A stretch of DNA of 64,000 bases, taken from JAGTVG01 sp942491935 (GTDB taxonomy: Bacteria > Bacteroidota > Bacteroidia > Cytophagales > Cyclobacteriaceae). Position 1 is the first letter of the stretch, and every line of letters starts with the position of its first letter. Location: the NCBI GenBank assembly GCA_942491935.1, contig CALOCZ010000001.1:8039-72038 (forward strand), given 5' to 3'. The translations under genes were made by a program, and so were the position numbers. Under the pieces are notes generated by a model, which searched no databases, was not told the origin of the DNA, and saw only the letters and a list, made by a program, of their open reading frames with translations. Positions 1-7,833 of this stretch are shown piece after piece.

Positions 1-426
1 GGTTTAGCTGCGCTATGCATAGCCGTATTGACGGCGAAACCTTTATTAGGTGATCTTGACCAGGCATTTCAATATATACAGGAGTATACGGGTTTTACGA
101 CACCTGCTATTTTTGCGATATTTATCTTTGGTTTGTTCTGGAAACGTACCAGGCCCAATTCTGTGCTTTGGGCAGCGATCCTATCTATCCCGCTTTCAAT
201 TGCCTTTAAAATTCTGATGCCTGGATTGCCTTTTATGAACAGATGGGTAGTTGTATTTATAATTCTGGCAGTTGTCATTATTATCATCAGCCTGCTGGAA
301 TCTTCCGAAGATGATCCGAAAGGGATTCAGATTGACAGTAAACTTTTTTATACCAGCAGTGGATTCAATATAGGTGCTGTTGGGATTTTAACGATTCTTG
401 CCGTTTTTTATAGCCTTTTCTGGTAA
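1..426 (+). CDS. Sodium/solute symporter (SSS family), C-terminal part
   Basis: The reading frame is open from base 1, so the gene begins outside the window and only the last 141 residues are seen. They hold three to four hydrophobic segments; the stretch TPAIFAIFIFGLFWKR followed by a run leading into MNRW is typical of the C-terminal helices of SSS sodium:sugar symporters (SglT-like) of Bacteroidota. Such proteins import sugars or related solutes across the inner membrane with sodium. The substrate cannot be read from this end. The next gene is on the opposite strand and convergent. Family assignment is fairly safe, specificity is not. Confidence 0.75.
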   Translation, partial: GLAALCIAVLTAKPLLGDLDQAFQYIQEYTGFTTPAIFAIFIFGLFWKRTRPNSVLWAAILSIPLSIAFKILMPGLPFMNRWVVVFIILAVVIIIISLLESSEDDPKGIQIDSKLFYTSSGFNIGAVGILTILAVFYSLFW

Positions 427-549
427 TTTATTCTTGTTCGATATCACATCTCCATGAGTTGGAATAGTAAGGAACGTCCATCAGATGGATAATATACATG
501 TTATGTTTAAAGTCCCTTATAGATCCTGGATAAGGATTGTAATATCAGC

Positions 550-1671
550 TTAAAGTCCGGACACAGTATCATTACAATTATCAACATAACCTTCTGGTGC
601 CTCACAGGCCTGGATTGGATGAGAGGGATCTCCTAATCCATCACCATCATCATCCTTATAGAATGTCTGAACGTCACATGCTCCGGCTTTTATAGTTTGA
701 TCCATGGCACGCATTAATGACAGATCACTATGCAGGGTATCACATGAGATCTCCCAGATCATTACACCTCCCAGTTTTTCTTTCGCCATTTGGGTCTTTC
801 TGACGATCATAGGGATTCCATTATAATACCTCATACCGGTTGAATCCTGGTAGGCTAATTCTGCATCGTTTTCGATGATTTCCTTATAATTGATATATCT
901 GGCAGGGGGTGTGAAGTCAAATCCATAAAAAGGAAGCCCAAGAATAATTTTATCCATAGGTATCTTTCTTACTTCATTCCAATATTTTACTGCATCGACA
1001 GCATAGGAATATGGAGAATGTGGGCCAATCGCATTAGGCCTCCATATTCCTGTTTTATCATAGACCATAACATTGATAAAATCATAAGCAAATAAAGATT
1101 CCTGGGTGACTGCTTCGTGAACCCTTGTTGCTCCCAGCGCTGTTGTAATCCCTTTCCCTTGAGCATGCAACGCATCCCTTAGTTCAAGCACGAAAGGAGT
1201 ATATAAGTCACCAATATAGGGTAGAAGATTGCCTTCAATATCTACATCTACACCATCCAATTGATTTTCTGCAACATAATCAAGTATTCCTTTGATGAAT
1301 ACAGATCTTTTCTCAGGGCTAAGCACCGACTTCCAGATCGTGGTATCCGGTCTGCCACCGCCTGCAAGAGAAACAAATACCTTAAGCTCCTGCTTCATGA
1401 CCTTCTTTACGACGGGTTTAATATCTGTATTCCTGCTGAAAACCAGGTTGCCATTCTCGTCCGGGTTGCCAAAAGCAAGGTTTAAATAGGTTAGCTTGTC
1501 AAGTTCGAGGTCATCAATCTGTTTAAATCCTCCAGCGGCCAGATATCCGACTACTTTAAAGCCTGTGTCCTCAACATAAATATCAGGACCTGTAGCATAA
1601 GGGGCTTTTTCGCATGAATTAAATTGAATGATAATTAAAATAGACAAAAAAATGAGTTTTAGAGTTTTCAT
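550..1671 (-). CDS. GH18 chitinase-like lipoprotein
   Basis: A 373-residue secreted protein. A lipoprotein signal peptide ends at Cys20 (FNSC). Residues about 38-330 form a GH18 TIM barrel; the family signature DGVDVDIE lies at 139-146, so Glu146 is the expected catalytic acid and the DxDxE aspartates are all present. Later landmarks are the Met-Tyr-Asp stretch (NVMVYD) and the conserved Trp near the C-terminus (GVMIWEIS). The last 35 residues (DDDGDGLGD) look like a single thrombospondin type-3 calcium-binding repeat. GH18 enzymes cleave beta-1,4-GlcNAc linkages in chitin or glycoproteins; which one applies here is unknown. It is probably surface-anchored. There is no obvious operon partner. 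Confidence 0.88.
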   Translation of the reverse strand: MKTLKLIFLSILIIIQFNSCEKAPYATGPDIYVEDTGFKVVGYLAAGGFKQIDDLELDKLTYLNLAFGNPDENGNLVFSRNTDIKPVVKKVMKQELKVFVSLAGGGRPDTTIWKSVLSPEKRSVFIKGILDYVAENQLDGVDVDIEGNLLPYIGDLYTPFVLELRDALHAQGKGITTALGATRVHEAVTQESLFAYDFINVMVYDKTGIWRPNAIGPHSPYSYAVDAVKYWNEVRKIPMDKIILGLPFYGFDFTPPARYINYKEIIENDAELAYQDSTGMRYYNGIPMIVRKTQMAKEKLGGVMIWEISCDTLHSDLSLMRAMDQTIKAGACDVQTFYKDDDGDGLGDPSHPIQACEAPEGYVDNCNDTVSGL

Positions 1672-1775
1672 GTCGGGTATAGTTTAAAAATAATACTGAA
1701 GTTAATAGATTAAGGACCATAAATTAAAATCTTATCTATTATTTCTTATAATACATAAAATATTGATTCGAAAAC

Positions 1776-1805
1776 TTGCTTGTTTAGCATAACCTTGTAT
1801 ATTTG
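1776..1805 (+). promoter_or_regulatory. Bacteroidota-type promoter of the ytrA-SPFH pair
   Basis: The box TATATTTG at 1798-1805 matches the Bacteroidota -7 consensus TAnnTTTG, with TTG at 1776-1778 placed 19 bases upstream as a -33 element. Transcription would begin near 1812, about 28 bases before the regulator's ATG. Confidence 0.55.
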
Positions 1806-1806
1806 T

Positions 1807-1830
1807 AATATATGTATATGACAATATATT
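1807..1830. promoter_or_regulatory. Possible autoregulatory operator
   Basis: AATATAT at 1807-1813 and its inverse ATATATT at 1824-1830 form an interrupted inverted repeat that overlaps the predicted transcription start of the GntR-family gene. GntR regulators bind such dyads and often repress themselves. The region is AT-rich, so chance symmetry is possible. Confidence 0.35.
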
Positions 1831-1839
1831 AATATTACA

Positions 1840-2205
1840 ATGGTAAATTTTAATTTAGATCCCAGAGTTGGCACACCTTTTTACCGGCAAATCATTGACC
1901 AGATAAAGTTTGGAATTGCCTCAGGAAATTTGAAAGTGGGTGAGCAATTGCCTACAGTAAGGGCATTGGCTGTAGAATTAAAAGTAAATCTTAATACCGT
2001 AGCTAAGGCATATAAAGAATTGGAAATACAGAATATTCTGGAAACACAACAGGGGACAGGGACATTTATCAGTGAGATAGAAATTGAGATCCCGGATAAA
2101 GAAAAGGATAAGAAATTACAGGAAATATGCAACGAATTCTGTACAATAGCTTTCAGTTACGGATTCACTGTCAAGGATGTGATAAATCAACTTCAAAAAC
2201 AATAA
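1840..2205 (+). CDS. GntR family regulator, YtrA subfamily
   Basis: A 121-residue protein with an N-terminal winged helix (residues about 10-77: TPFYRQIIDQIKFGIASG, then LPTVRALAVELKVN and the wing QQGTGTFIS) and only a short helical tail, the layout of the YtrA subfamily. These regulators lack a large ligand domain and usually control an adjacent membrane or transport gene. Here the next gene, an SPFH membrane protein, starts five bases after the stop codon, so they are almost certainly co-transcribed. A good promoter lies upstream. The usual YtrA partner, an ABC transporter, is absent. Confidence 0.88.
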   Translation: MVNFNLDPRVGTPFYRQIIDQIKFGIASGNLKVGEQLPTVRALAVELKVNLNTVAKAYKELEIQNILETQQGTGTFISEIEIEIPDKEKDKKLQEICNEFCTIAFSYGFTVKDVINQLQKQ

Positions 2206-2209
2206 AATC

Positions 2210-3106
2210 ATGGAGACAAATAAAAGCCCAAAACATTTTTTAAATCCGATCTCTACCACCTTTTTGTTAATATTGTTTGCTATATCAATCGGGTTATATT
2301 ATTTCGAAGCTGTTAACGAAATTCAACTGGCTGGTTTGCTAATATTTTCAATATATATTTCAAGTTCTATACGTATCGCCGACCAGTGGGAGAAAGCTGT
2401 CGTATTGAGAATGGGAAAATATAAAGGACTGAAAGGGCCTGGATTGTTTTTTATAGTGCCTATTATTGAGAGGATTGATGATTATATCGATCAGCGGGTC
2501 CGGGTAACCGAATTTGTGGCGGAACAAACGCTTACAAAAGACACGGTGCCTGTAAATGTTGATGCAGTTGTATACTGGACAGTATGGGATGTCGAAAAGG
2601 CAGCACTTGAAGTTCAGGAATACGTAAAAGCGATTGCGTATATTGCGCAAACTGGATTACGAGATATAATTGGTAAACATGAGCTGGCCGACCTGTTGCA
2701 GGAAAGAGAAAAAATTGCAGATGATCTGCAAAAAATTCTGGATACAAACACCAATCCCTGGGGCATCACCTGCCAGACAGTTGGAATAAAAGATATTGTA
2801 ATTCCACAGGCTTTAGCAGATGCCATGAGTAAACAGGCCCAGGCTGAAAGGGAAAGAAGAGCAAGGGTAATATTGGGAACAGCGGAAACGGAAATCGCTG
2901 AGAAATTTGCCAAAGCCAGTGAACATTATAGAGATAACCCGGTAGCGCTTCAGTTGAGAGGGATGAATATGCTTTTTGAGGGATTAAAAGAAAAGGGTTC
3001 CATGGTTATTGTACCCAGTTCGGCATTGGATTCTATGAATCTTGGGGCTATGGGGGGATTGGTATCCTTGGCTAAAACAAATGATCTGGAAAATCCAGGT
3101 AAATAA
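2210..3106 (+). CDS. SPFH/Band 7 protein, slipin (stomatin-like)
   Basis: A 298-residue membrane protein. Two hydrophobic segments lie at about residues 15-55, followed by the Band 7 core (ADQWEKAVVLRMGKYKGLKGPGLF, then the IDQRVRVTEF and LTKDTVPVNVDAVVYW segments) and the stomatin-type helical tail (QAQAERERRARVI). Slipins oligomerise at the inner membrane and form scaffold rings that help other membrane proteins or proteases. Bacterial slipins usually sit next to an NfeD protein or protease; neither is here. The partner is the YtrA regulator, which suggests the protein is made conditionally, perhaps on envelope stress. The family call is strong; the role is inferred. Confidence 0.9.
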   Translation: METNKSPKHFLNPISTTFLLILFAISIGLYYFEAVNEIQLAGLLIFSIYISSSIRIADQWEKAVVLRMGKYKGLKGPGLFFIVPIIERIDDYIDQRVRVTEFVAEQTLTKDTVPVNVDAVVYWTVWDVEKAALEVQEYVKAIAYIAQTGLRDIIGKHELADLLQEREKIADDLQKILDTNTNPWGITCQTVGIKDIVIPQALADAMSKQAQAERERRARVILGTAETEIAEKFAKASEHYRDNPVALQLRGMNMLFEGLKEKGSMVIVPSSALDSMNLGAMGGLVSLAKTNDLENPGK

Positions 3107-3352
3107 AATAACCTGATCTAGTCAAGAAAAATTGATTGCCTAATCAAGGTATCTTTCTCAAAGTTCTATTCTTCAATATATAGGGATATGCCCTTGTTCT
3201 GAGAGATTTTATAATACGTATTTTTTGATCTTTTCTATTTATTAATGATTCCATTACAATTTATTGACGGAATAGCTTAAATTTAATAAGCTTTTATGCG
3301 TCATCTGCCTGAAGCTACTTTTTATATGTTTTGAATTTTTTTAAATAAATAA

Positions 3353-5104
3353 ATGATCATGAAAAAAGCTTTTATTTCTCCCATTATCTTACTTTTTGTA
3401 TTTGTAAGCACAAATGTATTCAGTGCGCCATCATTTAAATGGATACGGCATAATACTGATCAGGTAGGATTATACGATAAATTTGAGGTCACCTTTTGGC
3501 TTGAAACAGAATTCGAGAATCCGTTTGATCCAGAGGACATCGATATTATGGCCACCTTTACAGCCCCCTCAGGGAAAAAGTGGTCAATCCCAGCCTTTTA
3601 TTCCGCCATTGCCGACCGCTCATGGTTAACACGTTATGCCTGGTTGGTCAGGTTTTCGGCTGATGAACTTGGGAACTGGAGTTATATTATCAAAGTAAAG
3701 GATCGGAATGGAGAAGTAAGCAGTGAAGAGCGGACTTTTGAAGTGGTTGAATCGGAATATCATGGGCGTATAAAGGTTGCGGCGAATAAGCGGTACCTTG
3801 AATATGATGATGGAACCCCCTTTTACGGTGTTGGCATGTGGGTGAACAATCAGGAAAATGCAGAAGTAATGGATGAGATGCAGGCGGTAGGAGCTAATTA
3901 CATCAGTTATGTGATGACTCCATTGGAAACCTGGGCTAGCGGCATGGGGCGTTATGATCAGCATGTATGTGCCCGAGTAGATCATCTTTTAAATATTCTG
4001 GAGGATAGGGATATGCAATTGGCCCTGAATTTCTGGTTTCATTCCTATATGTCTGAAACAGTATGGGGAGGTGGAAACGTCCGGTGGTTTGCCAATCCTT
4101 ATCAGACAATAACCGAATGCAAAGATTTTTATAGAAGTGAAGAAGCCTGGCAATACCAGGAGAAATTATACAGGTATATGATCGCACGCTGGGGATACAG
4201 CCGGTCGCTGGCCATCTGGTTTATTGTAGATGAAGTGAATGGCACAGATGGATGGGTTACAGGTGATAGTACTCAGGCTGGAGTCTGGGTGAAGAAAGTG
4301 CATGATTATTTTAAAGCCAATGATCCCTGGAATCATCCTACAACAGGAACACGTAGTGGTGGAATTAGGGAATGGTGGCAGGATGCGTATGAAGCAACGG
4401 ATCTGCCAGGGAGAGAGATTTATGAAGCACAAGGATTTCCGATCAACAAAACTGGTCAGATTGATAAAGATGAAATACATTCTCTAACACACAGCTATAG
4501 AAACTATCATGGACAGGTCAACAAACTATGGAATGGATTTGAAAAGCCATGTCTCATTCCTGAAACGGGTTGGGATCACACATTTTATGAAATGCAGATG
4601 CCGGGTTACCAGGCACAGTATCACAATGCCATATGGGTCAGCCTTGCTTCCGGAGTTTCCATGTCCCCTTTTTGGTGGGCATATTCTAACAGCCTGAATG
4701 ATAATGTTGTGACCAATCAAATGCTGAGCCTGAGGCGTTTTACGGACCAGATCCCTTTTAATAAACTTACAAACCTGGGGATCGTAGAGGCTAAAAGTTC
4801 GGAGGGCGATGCATATGCTGTTGGTAGCGATCAGCTGATATTTGGATGGGCAGTGAATCCAGTTACCGATATGGCCGGGAAGAAGATTACTTTGGAAAAT
4901 ATTGAAAAAGGTAAATATAATCTCAAACTTTATCACACCTGGCGTGGTCGATTCCTTATGAATGAAGATCGATCGGTTATGGAACAAACCATTGAATCCA
5001 AAGGGAAATCCATATCATTTGATATCCCTGTTTTAATAGTTACTGGCGGACATGCCCGGTATATCGGCCAGGACATTGCTTTTATCCTCGAACCGGTTGA
5101 ATAG
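3353..5104 (+). CDS. DUF5060-containing secreted glycoside hydrolase
   Basis: A 583-residue protein with a signal peptide ending near residue 24 (FSAPS). Residues about 25-135 match the DUF5060 immunoglobulin-like domain that precedes glycosidase barrels; residues about 145-490 are a TIM barrel; the tail is a beta domain like those in DUF4038/DUF5060 enzymes. Likely catalytic residues are Glu294 (acid/base, in IVDEVNG) and Glu404 (nucleophile, in IPETGW), spaced as in clan GH-A enzymes. Two start codons occur, at 3353 and 3359; the second gives the tidier MKKAFISP signal peptide. Substrate unknown, possibly a plant or algal side-chain glycan. It is followed by a separately spaced propeller gene. 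Confidence 0.8.
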   Translation: MIMKKAFISPIILLFVFVSTNVFSAPSFKWIRHNTDQVGLYDKFEVTFWLETEFENPFDPEDIDIMATFTAPSGKKWSIPAFYSAIADRSWLTRYAWLVRFSADELGNWSYIIKVKDRNGEVSSEERTFEVVESEYHGRIKVAANKRYLEYDDGTPFYGVGMWVNNQENAEVMDEMQAVGANYISYVMTPLETWASGMGRYDQHVCARVDHLLNILEDRDMQLALNFWFHSYMSETVWGGGNVRWFANPYQTITECKDFYRSEEAWQYQEKLYRYMIARWGYSRSLAIWFIVDEVNGTDGWVTGDSTQAGVWVKKVHDYFKANDPWNHPTTGTRSGGIREWWQDAYEATDLPGREIYEAQGFPINKTGQIDKDEIHSLTHSYRNYHGQVNKLWNGFEKPCLIPETGWDHTFYEMQMPGYQAQYHNAIWVSLASGVSMSPFWWAYSNSLNDNVVTNQMLSLRRFTDQIPFNKLTNLGIVEAKSSEGDAYAVGSDQLIFGWAVNPVTDMAGKKITLENIEKGKYNLKLYHTWRGRFLMNEDRSVMEQTIESKGKSISFDIPVLIVTGGHARYIGQDIAFILEPVE

Positions 5105-5237
5105 ATAATTCAATATAAACTATATAATTAGGATAAAATTAATTGTTTTCATATTATTGAAATTAGGTCACGATATTTTCACTGATCCAAGGTGATGTAT
5201 TACCTGCCAATGTTAAACATTTAATACTTCTTATACT

Positions 5238-6131
5238 ATGAGACATTTATTAACTGCTTTGATGCTATTCTCTATCCTTTCCTGTGATTCAGGGAAAAAA
5301 TCAGAGAACGATAATCGAGTGAATAATGATGAAATCGCAGACCGATCAACAGTATACAAGCTTGAATTGGTTTGGGCATCAGATACTTTATTAAGAACAC
5401 CTGAATCCGTATTCTTTGACAAAGAGCGGAAGATACTTTACGTATCCAACGTGAATCTAAATCCATGGGAAAAGGATGGGAATGGATTTATATCAAAAAT
5501 GGATCTATCAGGAAATATTATCGAACTCAAGTGGATTGTAGGCCTGAGTAGTCCCACTGGAATGGGTATAAGTGGAAGTTCGCTTTATATTGCTGATACT
5601 GATGAGATCGTACAGGCCGATGTGGAGACCGGTGAAGTAACCAAAAGGTACAGTATTGATGGAATACCAAACTTGAATGACATAACTGTTGGAGATGATG
5701 GAGTAGTGTATGTTACCGGATCCGGCTCAAATACCATCTATGCACTGGAGGACGATACTATTACTGAATTTCTTGTTGGCGAAGATGAATCATTTAACGG
5801 ATTGTATTGGGAAAAAGACAGACTGTTGTTGCTCACCGCCGGGAGCAGTCAGTTTATGGAAATTGATTGGGATACAAAAGAGGTTAATATAATATCTGAA
5901 AATATGGAAGGTGGTGACGGTATTGTGTCTATTGGTGATGGGGAATATTTAACTTCCAGTTGGGCGGGTGCTATTTTCCATGTATCTGCCGAAGGGGTCG
6001 TGACTAAATTGCTTGATACAGAACCAGATAAAGTAAATACCGCTGATTTTGATTATTCCGCTGATGATAATCTGTTGTTTGTCCCAACTTTTTTCGACAA
6101 CAGGGTTAAGGCTTATAAACTGGTCTATTAA
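5238..6131 (+). CDS. SMP-30/gluconolactonase-like beta-propeller lipoprotein
   Basis: A 297-residue lipoprotein (lipobox LFSILSC, Cys16). The rest is a six-bladed propeller of the SMP-30/NHL type: repeated blocks of about 45 residues such as TPESVFFDKERKILYVSN, SPTGMGISGSSLYIAD and LNDITVGDDGVVYVTG. Family members include lactonases and non-enzymatic propellers; the metal-binding residues of true gluconolactonases are not clear here, so catalysis should not be assumed. It stands alone between two glycosidase-type genes on the same strand. Confidence 0.75.
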   Translation: MRHLLTALMLFSILSCDSGKKSENDNRVNNDEIADRSTVYKLELVWASDTLLRTPESVFFDKERKILYVSNVNLNPWEKDGNGFISKMDLSGNIIELKWIVGLSSPTGMGISGSSLYIADTDEIVQADVETGEVTKRYSIDGIPNLNDITVGDDGVVYVTGSGSNTIYALEDDTITEFLVGEDESFNGLYWEKDRLLLLTAGSSQFMEIDWDTKEVNIISENMEGGDGIVSIGDGEYLTSSWAGAIFHVSAEGVVTKLLDTEPDKVNTADFDYSADDNLLFVPTFFDNRVKAYKLVY

Positions 6132-6220
6132 GATTGCTTTGATCATATTGATTTCGAGTTTTATACATTATTCAGGAAATTAGTAAAGCCTAATATTAAT
6201 AGCATAAAAACGACTAAAAT

Positions 6221-6505
6221 ATGAACAGAAAGGAATTCTTACGGAGTATTTCGCTAATGGCATCCACATCGTTATTTGCTCCTCAAATTTTACATGCTGC
6301 TTCAAAAACCAAAACCTTTTTTCGCCTTCAGGAAATTAACGGCAGATGGTGGTTCATGACACCGGATGGAAAAAAATTCTGGAGCTTAGGGATCAACCAT
6401 TTTGATTCTGCGACCCTCAGGTATGAGGAAAGTGGCAATGTATGGGAGGAAAAGTACAGAAATAGCATGAAAAGACTTTCTGAAATCATTCTACATTGGT
6501 TGTAA
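6221..6505 (+). pseudogene. N-terminal remnant of an agarase-like glycosidase
   Basis: Ninety-four residues: a Tat-like signal (MNRKEFLRSISLMASTS), then GRWWFMTPDGKKFWSLGINH, which resembles the start of the barrel in agarase-like glycoside hydrolases, proteins normally many hundred residues long. The similarity fades after about residue 85 and a stop follows; the next gene, on the other strand, begins 14 bases later. The rest of the gene is therefore deleted. It is most likely non-functional debris, although a very short secreted protein cannot be ruled out. Confidence 0.6.
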
Positions 6506-6518
6506 AACACATAGATAT

Positions 6519-6833
6519 TTAAACCTTTTCAATATCGGATTTAAGCTTATTAGCCAATTGCCAATCCATATTGACTATGGGATGGGAAAAAATTTCAGGA
6601 ATATTGTCACTATACTTTTCTCGCAGCTTACAATCGATTTCATTGAATAGCAGAGATTTTGTTTTTCCCGTTATAAAATGAATATTATGGTTTTTTATCT
6701 CATCGTTTTCAAATTCAATTCGTCTGATTTTTTTATGAAAATCAATGGAAATAACAAGGCGGCGTTGAAGAAGAAACAAAGCAATTTCCTCAAGTTGTTT
6801 TTCTGATTTAGAGGCTATGACTAATTGTATCAT
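6519..6833 (-). CDS. CutA-like small protein
   Basis: A 104-residue protein whose length and pattern fit the CutA1 fold: an opening strand MIQLVIASKSEKQLEEIALFLL, a second half with ITGKTKSLLFNEI, and the PEIFSHPIVNMDWQL segment corresponding to the CutA PEI-x-x-xP-x-x-G region. CutA proteins are very stable trimers linked to divalent-cation tolerance. This one is divergent, lacking the usual Cys and the YxWxG segment, so function is uncertain. A DUF3124 lipoprotein and a CPA2 antiporter follow on the opposite strand, suggesting an ion-stress neighbourhood. Confidence 0.6.
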   Translation of the reverse strand: MIQLVIASKSEKQLEEIALFLLQRRLVISIDFHKKIRRIEFENDEIKNHNIHFITGKTKSLLFNEIDCKLREKYSDNIPEIFSHPIVNMDWQLANKLKSDIEKV

Positions 6834-7285
6834 GATTATTTAAGTAAATAATGGCTATTTTTTTGTTTTATGAAATGATGAGTCTACTTAGTATTCTCTC
6901 TTTCATTATTCTAACGTTTTGACAGAGAAAGGGTTATATAGCGAATTAGAGAAAAAAAGTTACAGGATTTATTTTACTCTGTTTCCTAAAACTGATTTAG
7001 GTGTTTTCAAATCAACAATTTTCTGCTTTTGTAAAGATAAAATTGAATTGATACTTACAAATAATGTTTTGAGATGGTTAGACAATACGTGATATAACTT
7101 GTATTATGAAAAAATCAAGAATTCCCCCATTCTTCTTATATGTAAAACACGTATAAATATATATTATTCCATTTTTTATTGGATTTCATTTTTGAATGAT
7201 GGGGGATATCAGCATAGCGAATCTGAAATTGAATAATGATGGTTTCCTTTTAATTTTTATAGTTTAATTACAAAAAACCAAAATC
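6834..7285. other. Intergenic region without recognisable gene
   Basis: About 450 AT-rich bases between two divergent genes. I see no reading frame with coding character, no hairpin terminator and no convincing TAnnTTTG box. Promoters for both flanking genes must lie here. Confidence 0.5.
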
Positions 7286-7813
7286 ATGAGATATATATTC
7301 TTGCTTATATCGTTTTCAATCTTAACTGGTTGCACAGGAAATAAATCCGAAAAGATAAAAAAAAGAAGTCATCCAAGCCATGCTTATAATTACATTGATA
7401 TTGATACATCAAGTCTAAAATATCTGGAAATGGATTATGTGCCAATATATTCAGATATATATTATGATAATGGTACCAAAAGATACCCCTTGACAGTAAC
7501 CATCAGCATTAGAAATATTTCTATGGTTGATTCTGTGTATTTACTATCTGCTGTTTATTATGATTCTTATGGAAACAGGTTAAAGGATTATATTGATTCA
7601 ACTTTTCTGGTTTCCCCACTTGAATCAATTGAATTTGTTGTTGAAGCAGAAGAAGATATTGGCGGAGCAGGGGCAAATTTTATTATTGAATGGGGTGCTA
7701 CAAATTACTCTAATCAACTTTTAATACAGTCAATCATGATTGGCACGTATGAGCAACAAGGAATTTCATTTACTTCAGAAGCTAAAGTTATTAAAAGTTC
7801 TTCCAGGGAATAA
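7286..7813 (+). CDS. DUF3124 lipoprotein
   Basis: A 175-residue lipoprotein (SILTGC, Cys16). The mature part has the DUF3124 pattern: YVPIYSDIYYDNGTKRYPLT, SIRNIS, YYDSYGNRLKDYI, GGAGANFIIEW, and closing GTYEQQGISFTS. The family has no established function and is exported. It ends 20 bases before a CPA2 antiporter gene on the same strand, so the two probably share a transcript, and a periplasmic role related to cation balance is a reasonable inference. Confidence 0.75.
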   Translation: MRYIFLLISFSILTGCTGNKSEKIKKRSHPSHAYNYIDIDTSSLKYLEMDYVPIYSDIYYDNGTKRYPLTVTISIRNISMVDSVYLLSAVYYDSYGNRLKDYIDSTFLVSPLESIEFVVEAEEDIGGAGANFIIEWGATNYSNQLLIQSIMIGTYEQQGISFTSEAKVIKSSSRE

Positions 7814-7833
7814 TTTTAATCAAAATCATGTAA

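Noticed and set aside
3107..3352. Riboswitch or small RNA between the SPFH and DUF5060 genes
   Set aside because: No stable, conserved-looking fold could be made out in this AT-rich spacer.
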